A DNA stretch of 10,903 nt from Gemmatimonadales bacterium (GCA_013813675.1 JACCRH010000049.1:1-10903), one strand, 5' to 3'; shown: positions 1-6,102, numbered from the stretch's first letter. Notes: generated from the letters alone by a model not told the origin. Made by a program: numbers and translations.

Positions 1-1
1 C

Positions 2-565
2 GGCAGCGCCACCCTTCGGGTCGATGTACGGCTCATCACGGCGACCAACAAGGACCTGGAGCGCGCCCAGGTGGACGGGTCGTTCCGGGAGGATCTCTAC
101 TATCGCCTGAACGTCTTCACCCTCTGGGTGCCGCCGCTCCGGGAGCGCAAGTCCGACATCCTGCTCCTCGCCGACCACTTCGTCGAGAAGTACGCCCGGC
201 TCCACGGCCGGGCCATCAAGCGGATCTCTACCCCGGCGATCGACATGCTGGTGAGCTATCACTGGCCGGGGAACGTGCGCGAGTTGGAGAACACCATCGA
301 GCGCGCCGTCCTGGTCGCCGGTGGGGACGTCATCCACGGCCACCACCTCTCGCCCATTCTGCAGACGGCGGAAGCATCGGGCACCGTGGTCTCCGGCATT
401 CTCGCCGAAGCGGTCTCCGCTTTCGAGAGCAACCTCATCCAGGACGCCCTCAAGACCACCCAGGGGAACCGGGCCCGCGCGGCGCGTCTCCTCAACAGCA
501 CCGAACGGATCATCAACTACAAGATCCGCCGCTACGGAATCGATCCCCACCGCTTCCGCGGCTGA
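2..565 (+). CDS. Sigma-54-dependent transcriptional activator, C-terminal part (5' end outside window)
   Basis: The visible 187 residues are the end of an NtrC-type enhancer-binding protein, which uses ATP hydrolysis to open promoters held by sigma-54 RNA polymerase. The fragment begins in the second half of the AAA+ domain. It has the sensor-I-like segment RLITATNKDLE (about 10-20), FREDLYYRLNVF with the arginine-finger region (about 28-39), PPLRERKSDI (44-53) and the sensor-II motif WPGNVRELENTIERAV (88-103). After a short linker comes a Fis-type helix-turn-helix (about 145-181, GNRARAARLLNSTERIINYK). The GAFTGA loop, Walker motifs and any N-terminal receiver, GAF or PAS domain lie upstream of the window, so the input signal cannot be named. 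The frame is open from base 2 to TGA at 563-565. A GC-rich stem-loop follows 7 bases later, suggesting the end of a transcription unit. Family assignment is secure; the target promoters are unknown. Confidence 0.95.
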   Translation, partial: GSATLRVDVRLITATNKDLERAQVDGSFREDLYYRLNVFTLWVPPLRERKSDILLLADHFVEKYARLHGRAIKRISTPAIDMLVSYHWPGNVRELENTIERAVLVAGGDVIHGHHLSPILQTAEASGTVVSGILAEAVSAFESNLIQDALKTTQGNRARAARLLNSTERIINYKIRRYGIDPHRFRG

Positions 566-572
566 CGAATTT

Positions 573-599
573 GTCGGCCGGCCATTTTCCGCGGCCGAC
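573..599 (+). terminator. GC-rich stem-loop, possible terminator
   Basis: A perfect 8-bp inverted repeat, GTCGGCCG (573-580) and CGGCCGAC (592-599), encloses an 11-base loop containing TTTT. It starts 7 bases after the activator's stop codon. No T-run follows (C-rich sequence does instead), so it is not a textbook intrinsic terminator. It could still end or stabilise the transcript. The pairing is seen directly; the role is inferred from position. Confidence 0.4.
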
Positions 600-684
600 C
601 CCCCAATCCCCGTGCCATCCGCCAAGCCCTGCGGCCGCAACCTCTTTCGGCCTCGGTCACCGGGATCCTGGTCTCCCCCGTCGC

Positions 685-700
685 CGGCACGGCACTTGTC
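685..700 (+). promoter_or_regulatory. Sigma-54-like -24/-12 element upstream of the secreted-protein gene
   Basis: CGGCACG-N4-TTGTC matches most of the sigma-54 consensus TGGCACG-N4-TTGCA. The -24 GG (686-687) and the -12 dinucleotide (698-699) are separated by the required 10 bases, and A/T-rich TTAAAA follows. The weakness is at -12, where the normally near-invariant GC is GT. The predicted start would be near 710, giving a leader of about 120 bases before the ATG at 829. Its position just after a sigma-54 activator gene makes it more plausible, but a chance match is quite possible. Confidence 0.25.
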
Positions 701-828
701 TTAAAACAGGGTGTACGGCGTTACCGGGACGCGACGGTCCCCTGGTGGGATCGACGCGGAGCGGTGGCACCTTGCACCCGAGCTCTGGCAGGGGTCGGAG
801 CCGGTACCTGAACCCAATGGGAGATGGC

Positions 829-1427
829 ATGACGACACGACCGACCTCGGCGCCGCTCTGGGTCTTGGCTCTCAGCACTTTCTCCGCTGCTCCGGCCGCG
901 GCCCAGGCCATCGCGTACCGGGAGGCTCGCCCCCAGGCCTCGAGACCGCGCTTCCCGACGTCTACCGCCTGAGGCTCACCAGCGCCTGGCCCCAGTCCAG
1001 CTCCGTGGCCGCCGAGGAGTGCCGCAACGGGGGCGCTGAGGTGGTGGAGGGGACGCTGACCCGGAGCGCGGACGGGGCCTATCACGGGAGTCTCGATCGC
1101 CGGACCCTCATCCTCTTCTGCGGCGCGCACGGCGCCGACGGCGAGGCCTGTCAGCTGGTGCTCGAGGGCGACGGCAAGGTCGCCATGAGCGGGGTGCTCG
1201 TGCCTGACGAGACGAGCTCGAGCGGCCGCGCGCTCCGAGTGTCCTGGCGGCCTTCCCCGACGCATGGCGCCATGGTACGAGGCGCCTGCTCGGCGGACTT
1301 CAAGCGGTCCATCGAGGAGATGTACCTGTCGGTGGCGCACGGGGCCGAGTTCGCGATTCCCCAGCCCGGGGCGGGGAGGCGGGTGGAACGATTGGAGAAC
1401 TACGCGTGGGAGGTGGAGATCGAATAA
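829..1427 (+). CDS. Secreted hypothetical protein, apparent -1 frameshift after the signal peptide
   Basis: I do not recognise a named family. The ATG at 829 has GGGAG (819-823) five bases upstream and opens a typical Sec signal peptide, MTTRPTSAPLWVLALSTFS then APAAAQA, with cleavage likely after AQA. That frame stops at 970-972. The rest of the protein (DVYRLRLTSAW... to ...ENYAWEVEIE, stop TAA 1425-1427) is in the next frame, which is itself open from 711. One missing base would join them into a protein of about 199 residues. The C-run at 930-934 is the obvious candidate site, and the joined junction reads AREARPPG-like without a stop. The mature part has four cysteines (in EEC, FCG, EAC, GAC), enough for two disulfides, as in exported proteins. 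It may be a homopolymer sequencing error, a real pseudogene or, less likely, programmed slippage. An alternative is a cytoplasmic protein starting inside the second frame, but that leaves the signal peptide unexplained. The gene stands alone and converges on the NHEJ operon. Confidence 0.6.
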
Positions 1428-1440
1428 ACCGGGAGATGGT

Positions 1441-1526
1441 CCCCTTCGCTGGCGCTCAGGGGTGACAACATTGGACGGCTGTGCTCGATCGAATGGCCCT
1501 CTGTCACCCTGAGCGCAGCGAAGGGG
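1441..1526. repeat. Long imperfect inverted repeat between convergent genes
   Basis: The left arm (1441-1467) is the reverse complement of the right arm (1502-1526) over 25 bases, with two single G bulges in the left arm; the loop is 34 bases. The core word, read on the right arm, is CCCTGAGCGCAGCGAAGGGG. It lies 13 bases after the stop of the plus-strand gene and 29 bases from the end of the minus-strand ligase gene, so a hairpin could terminate transcription from both sides. Words of the type CACCCTGAGCG(A/C)AGCGAAGGG are, from memory, recurrent dispersed palindromic repeats in several GC-rich bacterial phyla. That points to a mobile or REP-like element used as a spacer. No transposase is nearby. 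Confidence 0.7.
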
Positions 1527-1555
1527 CCGAAGCCAAGCACATCACCCGAGCCCCC

Positions 1556-2560
1556 TCACCCCTCCCGGCGGACTTCTCGCGCCGCCTTGTCGTCCCTGAG
1601 ACCCAGGAAGCGGGGGTGGCGCAGCAGCCCCGCTTCGGTCCACTCTCCGAAGCCGATCTGCGCCACCAGCTTTGGGGTCACCCACTGCACCGCACCGGCG
1701 GGCACCGGTCCCGGCGCGAACGGCGAGGTGCGGCGGTGCAGGGGGGCCATCTTTCGGGCGAGCAGCTCGAGGGCATCCCCGTCGTAGCCGGTGCCCACCT
1801 TGCCCGCGTAGCGCAGCTTCCCGCCGTCGTAGTATCCCACCAGCAGCGCACCGAGGTGCTCCCGGCCGCCCTGCGGCTCGGTATAGCCTCCGATGACCAG
1901 TTCCTGTTGCTGGACGCACTTGATCTTGAGCCAATCGGTGGACCGGCCGCCCACGTAGGGCGACTCCGACCGCTTGGCGATGATGCCCTCGGCTCCCTTG
2001 GCGCAGGCGTCGCGGTACATCGCGACAGAGCCGGTGGTGCGGTAGGGCACGAAGCGGATCGGGCCGTCGTACCACACCACGTCGCGCAGCACCTTCTTCC
2101 GGTCGAGCAGCGGGAGCCCGGTGAGATCGATCCCCTCGTAGAAGAGGCAGTCGAAAAGGTAGAGCTCCACCGCGACGCCGGTGCGCGCCGCCCGCTGGAC
2201 GTCGCGCAAATGCATCCGCTGCTGGAGCCGGGCGAACGAGGAGAGTCCGGTGGCGGGATCGGGCGCCACGATCTCCCCGTCCAACACCGCGTCGCCCCGC
2301 ACCGCGAGCGAAAGAGCGTCCACCAGCTCGGGGTATCCACCCTCGACCTGCTTCCGGTTCCGGGAGAAGAGCCGGACCGACCCTCCGGTCACGTACGCGG
2401 ACACCCGGACGCCGTCGAGCTTGGGCTCGTAGATCCATCCGCCACCGGTAGGCGCCCGGTCGCTCAAGGTGGCGAGCATGGGCGGGAGCCAGCTCGGCTG
2501 CGGCCGGTAGCGCAGCCGTCCCCGCCCCTTGGCCGACAGCGCTTCGCGCGACGGTCTCAC
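1556..2560 (-). CDS. ligD: ATP-dependent DNA ligase, LigD ligase-domain type (NHEJ)
   Basis: This enzyme seals nicks and processed double-strand-break ends through a lysyl-AMP intermediate. In the 334-residue protein the motifs occur in order: motif I EPKLDG (45-50, nucleophile K47), motif III LDGEIV (94-99), LYLFDCLFY (133-141), motif IV EGIIAKR (191-197) and motif V DWLKIK (209-214). A C-terminal OB-fold follows (about 220-325, ELVIGGYTEPQGGREHLGAL). Length fits a stand-alone ligase domain; multifunctional LigD also carries polymerase and often phosphoesterase domains, absent here. I chose the GTG start at 2560 because GGGAGG lies 7 bases upstream and because GTGA overlaps the polymerase stop by four bases, a translational-coupling arrangement. 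A longer open frame back to 2704 only shadows the polymerase gene. It is the last gene of the Ku-polymerase-ligase operon. Confidence 0.95.
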   Translation of the reverse strand: MRPSREALSAKGRGRLRYRPQPSWLPPMLATLSDRAPTGGGWIYEPKLDGVRVSAYVTGGSVRLFSRNRKQVEGGYPELVDALSLAVRGDAVLDGEIVAPDPATGLSSFARLQQRMHLRDVQRAARTGVAVELYLFDCLFYEGIDLTGLPLLDRKKVLRDVVWYDGPIRFVPYRTTGSVAMYRDACAKGAEGIIAKRSESPYVGGRSTDWLKIKCVQQQELVIGGYTEPQGGREHLGALLVGYYDGGKLRYAGKVGTGYDGDALELLARKMAPLHRRTSPFAPGPVPAGAVQWVTPKLVAQIGFGEWTEAGLLRHPRFLGLRDDKAAREVRREG

Positions 2561-3639
2561 GCGGCGCCTCCCACACCGAGGGTGGCGCCGAGATCCTGCT
2601 TGGCCTCGAGGATGCCGTCCCAGGGGTCGCCGCCGGCCTCCAGCCGGTCGGGCACGGTGCGCAGGGTGAAGTCGGTGGGGTAGATCGTCTCCAGCTCCTT
2701 CCACCGGACCGGGGCAGAGACGGTCGCGGTGGCGTGCCGGCGCGGCGAGTAGGGAACCGCCAGGGACTTGCCCCGGCTGTTCTGGTTGTAATCGAAAAAG
2801 ATCTTTCCCCGCCGGCGCTCCACCGACCAGTCGAGGGTGACGTCCTTCGGCCGATCCTTCAGGGCGTGCCGCGCGATCGTCTGGGCCACGTCACGGGCGG
2901 CGTCGAAGTCGAGGTCACGTACGATCGGCAGGTACAGATGGAGCCCGGTGCGTCCCGAGGTCTTGACCCAGGTGGAGAGGCCCAGGCTCTCGAGCTGCTC
3001 GCGCACTTGAAGCGCGAGCTTCCGGGTGCGGTTGAAGGCCCGCCGGTGCAGCTCGGGCTCCGCCCCACGCGACTCGCGCCCCGAGTAGTCGTAGGGATCG
3101 AGATCGAACACCACGAAGTCGGGATAGTTGAGCACCGACTTGTCCAGCGCCGCCTCGGATCCGGTGAAGCGGCGCCCCCGAGTGACCGCGTCGGGCTCCC
3201 GCTCGGTGCGCGAGTACCAGGCGTGCAGCTCGAGGCTTCCCATCTGCCCCAGCCAGAGCAGGGTCGGCAGGTTCTCGCAGATCAGATAGTCGCCGTCGGC
3301 GTCGCCCTGGCTGGAGTAGATCGCCACGGTGCGGGCGAACGCCGGCGGGTCGTCCCAGTGCTTCTGGTAGAAGCTCTTGCCGTTGATGCCGTTGGGAAAT
3401 CGCGTTACGAACAGCGGCCGGTCGGAGAGATGGGGCAGCATCCAGCGCGACACCCGCGCGAGGTAGCGCAGTAGCGACCGCTTGGTGACGGCCTTCCGCT
3501 GCCCCGCGCCGGCCCAGAGCGGCTTGTCGAGGTTGGTCACCGGCACGTCATGACCGTCGGCGTGGAGCGTGACGCGATCCTTGGCGGCGTCGAGTTGCTT
3601 CAGGACATCGCGGACCGTGGCCGCCGTCGGGGTGCCCAA
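2557..3639 (-). CDS. ligD: LigD-type NHEJ polymerase/primase (archaeo-eukaryotic primase fold)
   Basis: This is the NHEJ polymerase that fills gaps and adds ribo- or deoxynucleotides at broken ends held by Ku. The 360-residue protein shows the LigD-Pol series: NLDKPLW (36-42), FPNGINGKSFYQKH (81-94), NLPTLLWLGQMGSLELHAW (123-141), metal-binding FDLDP (178-182, D179 and D181), KTSGRTGLH (226-234) and FFDYNQNSRGKSLAVPYSPR (281-300, with D283 the likely third metal ligand). The segment after FDLDP (about 183-205) is longer than in the Mycobacterium or Pseudomonas domains, a variant I recall from other non-proteobacterial phyla. The start is TTG at 3639, one base after the Ku stop; AAGGTGAG, within the end of Ku, supplies the ribosome site, so translation is probably coupled to Ku. 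No ligase or nuclease domain is fused. Its stop overlaps the GTG of the ligase. Confidence 0.95.
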   Translation of the reverse strand: MGTPTAATVRDVLKQLDAAKDRVTLHADGHDVPVTNLDKPLWAGAGQRKAVTKRSLLRYLARVSRWMLPHLSDRPLFVTRFPNGINGKSFYQKHWDDPPAFARTVAIYSSQGDADGDYLICENLPTLLWLGQMGSLELHAWYSRTEREPDAVTRGRRFTGSEAALDKSVLNYPDFVVFDLDPYDYSGRESRGAEPELHRRAFNRTRKLALQVREQLESLGLSTWVKTSGRTGLHLYLPIVRDLDFDAARDVAQTIARHALKDRPKDVTLDWSVERRRGKIFFDYNQNSRGKSLAVPYSPRRHATATVSAPVRWKELETIYPTDFTLRTVPDRLEAGGDPWDGILEAKQDLGATLGVGGAA

Positions 3640-3640
3640 C

Positions 3641-4477
3641 TCAGCTCACCTTGCGAGTCGCCCGCCGAGCCGAGGTACGGGCCCGCGGACGAGCTGCCGG
3701 CTTCGGCTTGCCCTTCTTGGCCGCTTCCACGCTCTGGCGAAGGGCATCGGCCAGGTCGATGACCTTGGTCTCCCGGCCCGCCGGAGACTTGACCACGTCG
3801 CGGCCGTCGAGCTTGGCCTCGATGAGCTGGCTCAGCGCCTCGCGGTAGTGGTCCTTGTACTCCTCGGGATCGAACGGCTTCCGCAGCAGATCGATCAAGG
3901 TGAACGCCATCTCGAGCTCACGCTCGGTGATTTTGGCCTTGTCGAGCTCCACCTCAGGCTGCGCCCGGATCTCGTCCGGGTAGTAGAGCGTCTCCAGCAT
4001 CAGCGCCCCGTCCTTGGGCCGGAGGGCGCAGAGCTGCTCCTTTTTCCGTATGGTGATGGCGGCGAGCGCAGTGAGGCCTTTCTTCTCCAAGGTCTGGAGC
4101 AGCAGGGCATAGGGCTTCTCACCCCGCTCGTCGGGCGCCAGGTGATAGCTCCGCTCGTAGTAGACTGGATCGATCTCCTCGGCCTTCACGAAGGCGCTGA
4201 GCTCGATGGTGTGCTTGCTCGGCAGGGGCAGCTTCTCGAAGTCCTCGTCGGTGAGGGTGACGTACTGGTCCTTGCCGAACTCGTATCCCCGTACCGTCTC
4301 GTTCCAGGGTACCTCCTGCTCGTCGGTGGGGCACCAGCGCACCTGCTTCAGCCGGGTGCCGCAGGTGGCGTGCAACAGGTGAAACGAGATGTCCTTGCTC
4401 TCGGTCGCGCCGAACAGCTTGACCGGGATGCTGACCATCCCGAAGCCGATCGACCCACTCCAGATCGCTCTCGCCAT
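3641..4477 (-). CDS. ku: Ku, DNA-end-binding protein of bacterial NHEJ
   Basis: Homodimeric Ku forms a ring that threads onto DNA ends and recruits the LigD polymerase and ligase. The 278-residue protein begins ARAIWSGSIGFGMVSIPVKL, the hallmark of bacterial Ku, followed by the beta-barrel core (FHLLHATCGTRLKQVRWCP at 32-50, VRGYEFGKDQYVTLTDEDF near 62-80) and the helical arm region (ELEMAFTLIDLLRKPFDPE near 185-205). Many bacterial Ku proteins have a further CxxC at the 39/49 cysteine region; here C39 and C49 are present but the next cysteine is replaced (CPTDE), so a metal site is probably lost. The last 25 or so residues form a Lys/Arg/Pro/Ala-rich tail, like the basic tails that modulate DNA binding in some Ku proteins. 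ATG at 4477 has GGGGAGG five bases upstream. First gene of the operon; a candidate promoter and operator lie at 4512-4571. Confidence 0.97.
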   Translation of the reverse strand: MARAIWSGSIGFGMVSIPVKLFGATESKDISFHLLHATCGTRLKQVRWCPTDEQEVPWNETVRGYEFGKDQYVTLTDEDFEKLPLPSKHTIELSAFVKAEEIDPVYYERSYHLAPDERGEKPYALLLQTLEKKGLTALAAITIRKKEQLCALRPKDGALMLETLYYPDEIRAQPEVELDKAKITERELEMAFTLIDLLRKPFDPEEYKDHYREALSQLIEAKLDGRDVVKSPAGRETKVIDLADALRQSVEAAKKGKPKPAARPRARTSARRATRKVS

Positions 4478-4511
4478 CGCGCCTCCCCATGGCCTGAGTC
4501 ACCCAACGGCG

Positions 4512-4567
4512 TTTTCCACACGGCCGATGGGATTTTCCACAGATTTATCAACATAACTTGTTGATAA
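4512..4567. promoter_or_regulatory. Cluster of DnaA-box-like words and a 9-bp inverted repeat upstream of ku
   Basis: Two identical TTTTCCACA words (4512-4520, 4533-4541) lie in the same orientation exactly 21 bases apart, two helical turns. They are followed by TTATCAACA (4545-4553) and its inverted copy TGTTGATAA (4559-4567). TTTTCCACA fits the DnaA-box form TT(A/T)TCCACA exactly; TTATCAACA differs by one base. The last two form a perfect 9-bp inverted repeat with a 5-base spacer, as expected for a dimeric repressor operator. ATAACTT also occurs twice (4553-4559, 4571-4577). The segment is strikingly A/T-rich within GC-rich DNA. The words are seen directly; which protein binds is inferred. 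No dnaA, dnaN or recF lies in the window, so an oriC is not supported. Confidence 0.45.
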
Positions 4568-4571
4568 CCAA
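4544..4571 (-). promoter_or_regulatory. Candidate sigma-70-type promoter of the ku operon
   Basis: On the minus strand a -35-like TTGGTT (4571-4566) is followed after 16 bases by a -10-like GATAAA (4549-4544), giving a start near 4537 and a leader of about 60 bases. The inverted repeat at 4545-4567 covers the -10 and the whole spacer, so a bound dimer would block polymerase. The hexamers are imperfect and the sigma preference of this organism is unknown. Confidence 0.3.
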
Positions 4572-4592
4572 TAACTTACGACGCTGGATATT

Positions 4593-4604
4593 GTCGGGCC
4601 CGAC
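4593..4604. promoter_or_regulatory. 12-bp perfect palindrome upstream of the ku promoter
   Basis: GTCGGGCCCGAC is self-complementary over all 12 bases. It lies between the end of the membrane-protein gene (stop at 4640-4638) and the candidate ku promoter. It could be a binding site for a dimeric regulator, or part of a weak hairpin ending the upstream minus-strand transcript. In such GC-rich DNA a chance origin is possible. Confidence 0.25.
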
Positions 4605-4637
4605 GCAGGGACGCTGTGGGATGAGTCACACGAGGAT

Positions 4638-5822
4638 TTACGGTGCGGCCGGAATCTCCGCGGGCTTGGACCCGTTCAGGGCACGCAAGATCTTTTTCAT
4701 GCCCAGCGTATCGCTGCTGCGGTGCGGGGCAATGACCGAATCGGACGCTATGTCGGGCACCGCCAGATCGATCGCGGAGGGTGCCGGCGCGATCACCGCG
4801 GGGGCCGCGACCCCGATCGTTGCGGCGGCCGGCATAGCGGCCTTGGGCCGGTCGGTGTCGACCCCAGTGCCGGCGGGCACTGAGCCCGCGAATGCCGGAC
4901 CCGGAGTCATCGGCACGCGGGCCGGGGCGATCGTGACCCGCGGAGATTCGGACGGCTCCGGGGAATCCTCGTGGGACGCGGCTTCGGCCATCGCGGCCGG
5001 AACGCCCGAGGGGGCCGGGGAGACAGGCGGTGCCGGTGCCGCAGTTACCACCAGATGAGTGCCGATCACGAGCGCGGTGGCAGCGCCTAGCAGGAGCAGG
5101 GGTCGCCCGGCCATTCTTCGCGAGCGGCGTGCAGTAGGGCGGGGCGCGGCCTCTTCACCGGCATCCGCGTCCGATCCATGCTCAGCCGGCGAGGAGGGCT
5201 CCAGCGGGGCGTACGCTACCGGCGCGTGCGTCATCCGCGCTCGCACCGCGGGCACATGAGCTGCAGGCGCTCGTGGCGTCGGCGGATGAGCAACGGGCGC
5301 TCGTGGCGTCGGTGCACGGGCCGCCGGCGCGCGCGGTGCCGGTGCCTGGGTCTGCACCGGCGGCGGCGCTGGTCTCGGCGCCGGCACGGTCCAGGGCAAC
5401 GGCTCGGGAATCGAGATTACCGGAAGGTCGCGGAGCACCTCGTTCTGCATGGCAATGACAGGCGACTGCACCGGAGCGGGAATCCGGGGCGACGCGCTCG
5501 CCTTCGGCCCCGGCCTCGGTTCTACGCTCGGCCTGGGCTCCGGCGCGCGTTTCTGCTCGGGCGGGGCGTGAGCGACGGAGCGCGGTTCCGGTTGGGCCGG
5601 CGGTTGGGCCTTCAGCCGAGTCGGCGTCGGCGTCGACGTAGCGCCCGGCATCTCCAGCGCCTTCTTGTAATGCGGATGCAGCCCGATCGGAAGCCACTTC
5701 TGCGAGGCGTGGTGGTAGATCCGGGCACGCGGGGTGATGACGCCGTTCCGGATGCCGACCGCCAACTCGTCGATCGTTCGAAAAACGGTCTCCTCGCCGG
5801 GAGCGACCTCGATCCGATACAT
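4638..5822 (-). CDS. Membrane-anchored protein with N-terminal GYF-like domain and Pro/Ala-rich regions
   Basis: Function unknown. The N-terminal 55 or so residues (MYRIEVAPGEETVFRTIDEL, then GVITPRARIYHHASQKWLPI, ending HPHYKKAL) form a compact module resembling GYF_2-type 'x-W-x-P' modules, where a tryptophan-containing strand follows a threshold-like helix. I recall similar modules in Gemmatimonadota proteins. Residues 60-235 are Pro/Ala/Arg-rich and low complexity, with a 10-residue repeat at 161-190. RRSRRMAGR (232-240) precedes one transmembrane helix (241-262, LLLLGAATALVIGTHLVV). The positive-inside rule puts the GYF-like domain in the cytoplasm and the Pro/Ala-rich C-terminus (263-394) in the periplasm. 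No catalytic motif is visible. ATG at 5822 has AGAGGA seven bases upstream. The gene is divergent from the ABC importer and has the same direction as ku but is separated from it by 160 bases with its own signals. GYF-like domains bind proline-rich segments, so intra- or intermolecular binding to its own linker is a possible idea only. Coding status is well supported by start, topology and the conserved-looking N-terminus. Confidence 0.8.
   Translation of the reverse strand: MYRIEVAPGEETVFRTIDELAVGIRNGVITPRARIYHHASQKWLPIGLHPHYKKALEMPGATSTPTPTRLKAQPPAQPEPRSVAHAPPEQKRAPEPRPSVEPRPGPKASASPRIPAPVQSPVIAMQNEVLRDLPVISIPEPLPWTVPAPRPAPPPVQTQAPAPRAPAARAPTPRAPVAHPPTPRAPAAHVPAVRARMTHAPVAYAPLEPSSPAEHGSDADAGEEAAPRPTARRSRRMAGRPLLLLGAATALVIGTHLVVTAAPAPPVSPAPSGVPAAMAEAASHEDSPEPSESPRVTIAPARVPMTPGPAFAGSVPAGTGVDTDRPKAAMPAAATIGVAAPAVIAPAPSAIDLAVPDIASDSVIAPHRSSDTLGMKKILRALNGSKPAEIPAAP
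5223..5342 (-). repeat. 30-bp tandem repeat coding for a 10-residue Pro/Ala unit
   Basis: Three clear 30-base units (5313-5342, 5283-5312, 5253-5282) encode PAPRAPAARA, PTPRAPVAHP and PTPRAPAAHV; a fourth, worn unit (5223-5252) encodes PAVRARMTHA. A 17-base word, GGCGCTCGTGGCGTCGG, is identical at 5266-5282 and 5296-5312. The repeat sits in the cytoplasmic linker of the GYF-like membrane protein, and unit number may vary between strains. Confidence 0.75.
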
Positions 5823-6102
5823 GAACGCATCCTCTGAACGGGGCCAGGGTACCGCCGATCCACGCCAAATTCATGCTCGGACAAGGTGCATCTACTTGCA
5901 TGCGCGGCTGCCCGATGCGCCTCCCGGCACTCCGATCGGAAACACCCGGTGAAGCGCCGTGATCCAATGGAGTTACTCGCGGTCGGCCGAGCCACCGGGC
6001 GGGGCCCCCGGATTCCGACGCTCGGCGCCGGCGCCGCGCCGGCCAGACGCCGACATCCGCGGGCCCCCACGGCTCTCGTAGATTGCACGAGGTGAGCAGC
6101 CC
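5823..6102. other. Divergent intergenic region, no gene seen
   Basis: These 280 bases separate the minus-strand membrane protein from the plus-strand ABC importer and must hold both promoters, but I find no convincing -35/-10 pair on either strand. A TAGATT -10-like word at 6079-6084 has no good -35. GAGGTGA (6089-6095) is the ribosome site for the ATPase gene. A perfect 12-bp palindrome GGCGCCGGCGCC lies at 6024-6035. Short open frames here look like chance in GC-rich sequence. Confidence 0.5.

Noticed and set aside
765..777. TGGCAC followed by TTGCA as a second sigma-54 site
   Set aside because: The two elements are separated by one base instead of five, so the spacing is wrong for sigma-54 polymerase.
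1481..2683. A 400-codon plus-strand open frame opposite the ligase gene
   Set aside because: It begins inside the inverted repeat and is antisense to a gene with all ligase motifs. Its composition is that of a GC-driven shadow.
4478..4637. Chromosomal replication origin
   Set aside because: DnaA-box-like words are present, but there are too few of them and no dnaA, dnaN, recF, gyrB, rpmH or parAB gene is in view. A promoter/operator explanation is simpler.
6024..6035. Perfect 12-bp GGCGCCGGCGCC palindrome before the ATPase gene
   Set aside because: Only G and C, in a very GC-rich stretch; chance is the likely explanation and no paired promoter elements are next to it.
6079..6084. TAGATT as a -10 element for the ABC importer
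   Set aside because: No acceptable -35 lies 16-19 bases upstream; the nearest GACA-containing word is 23 bases away.
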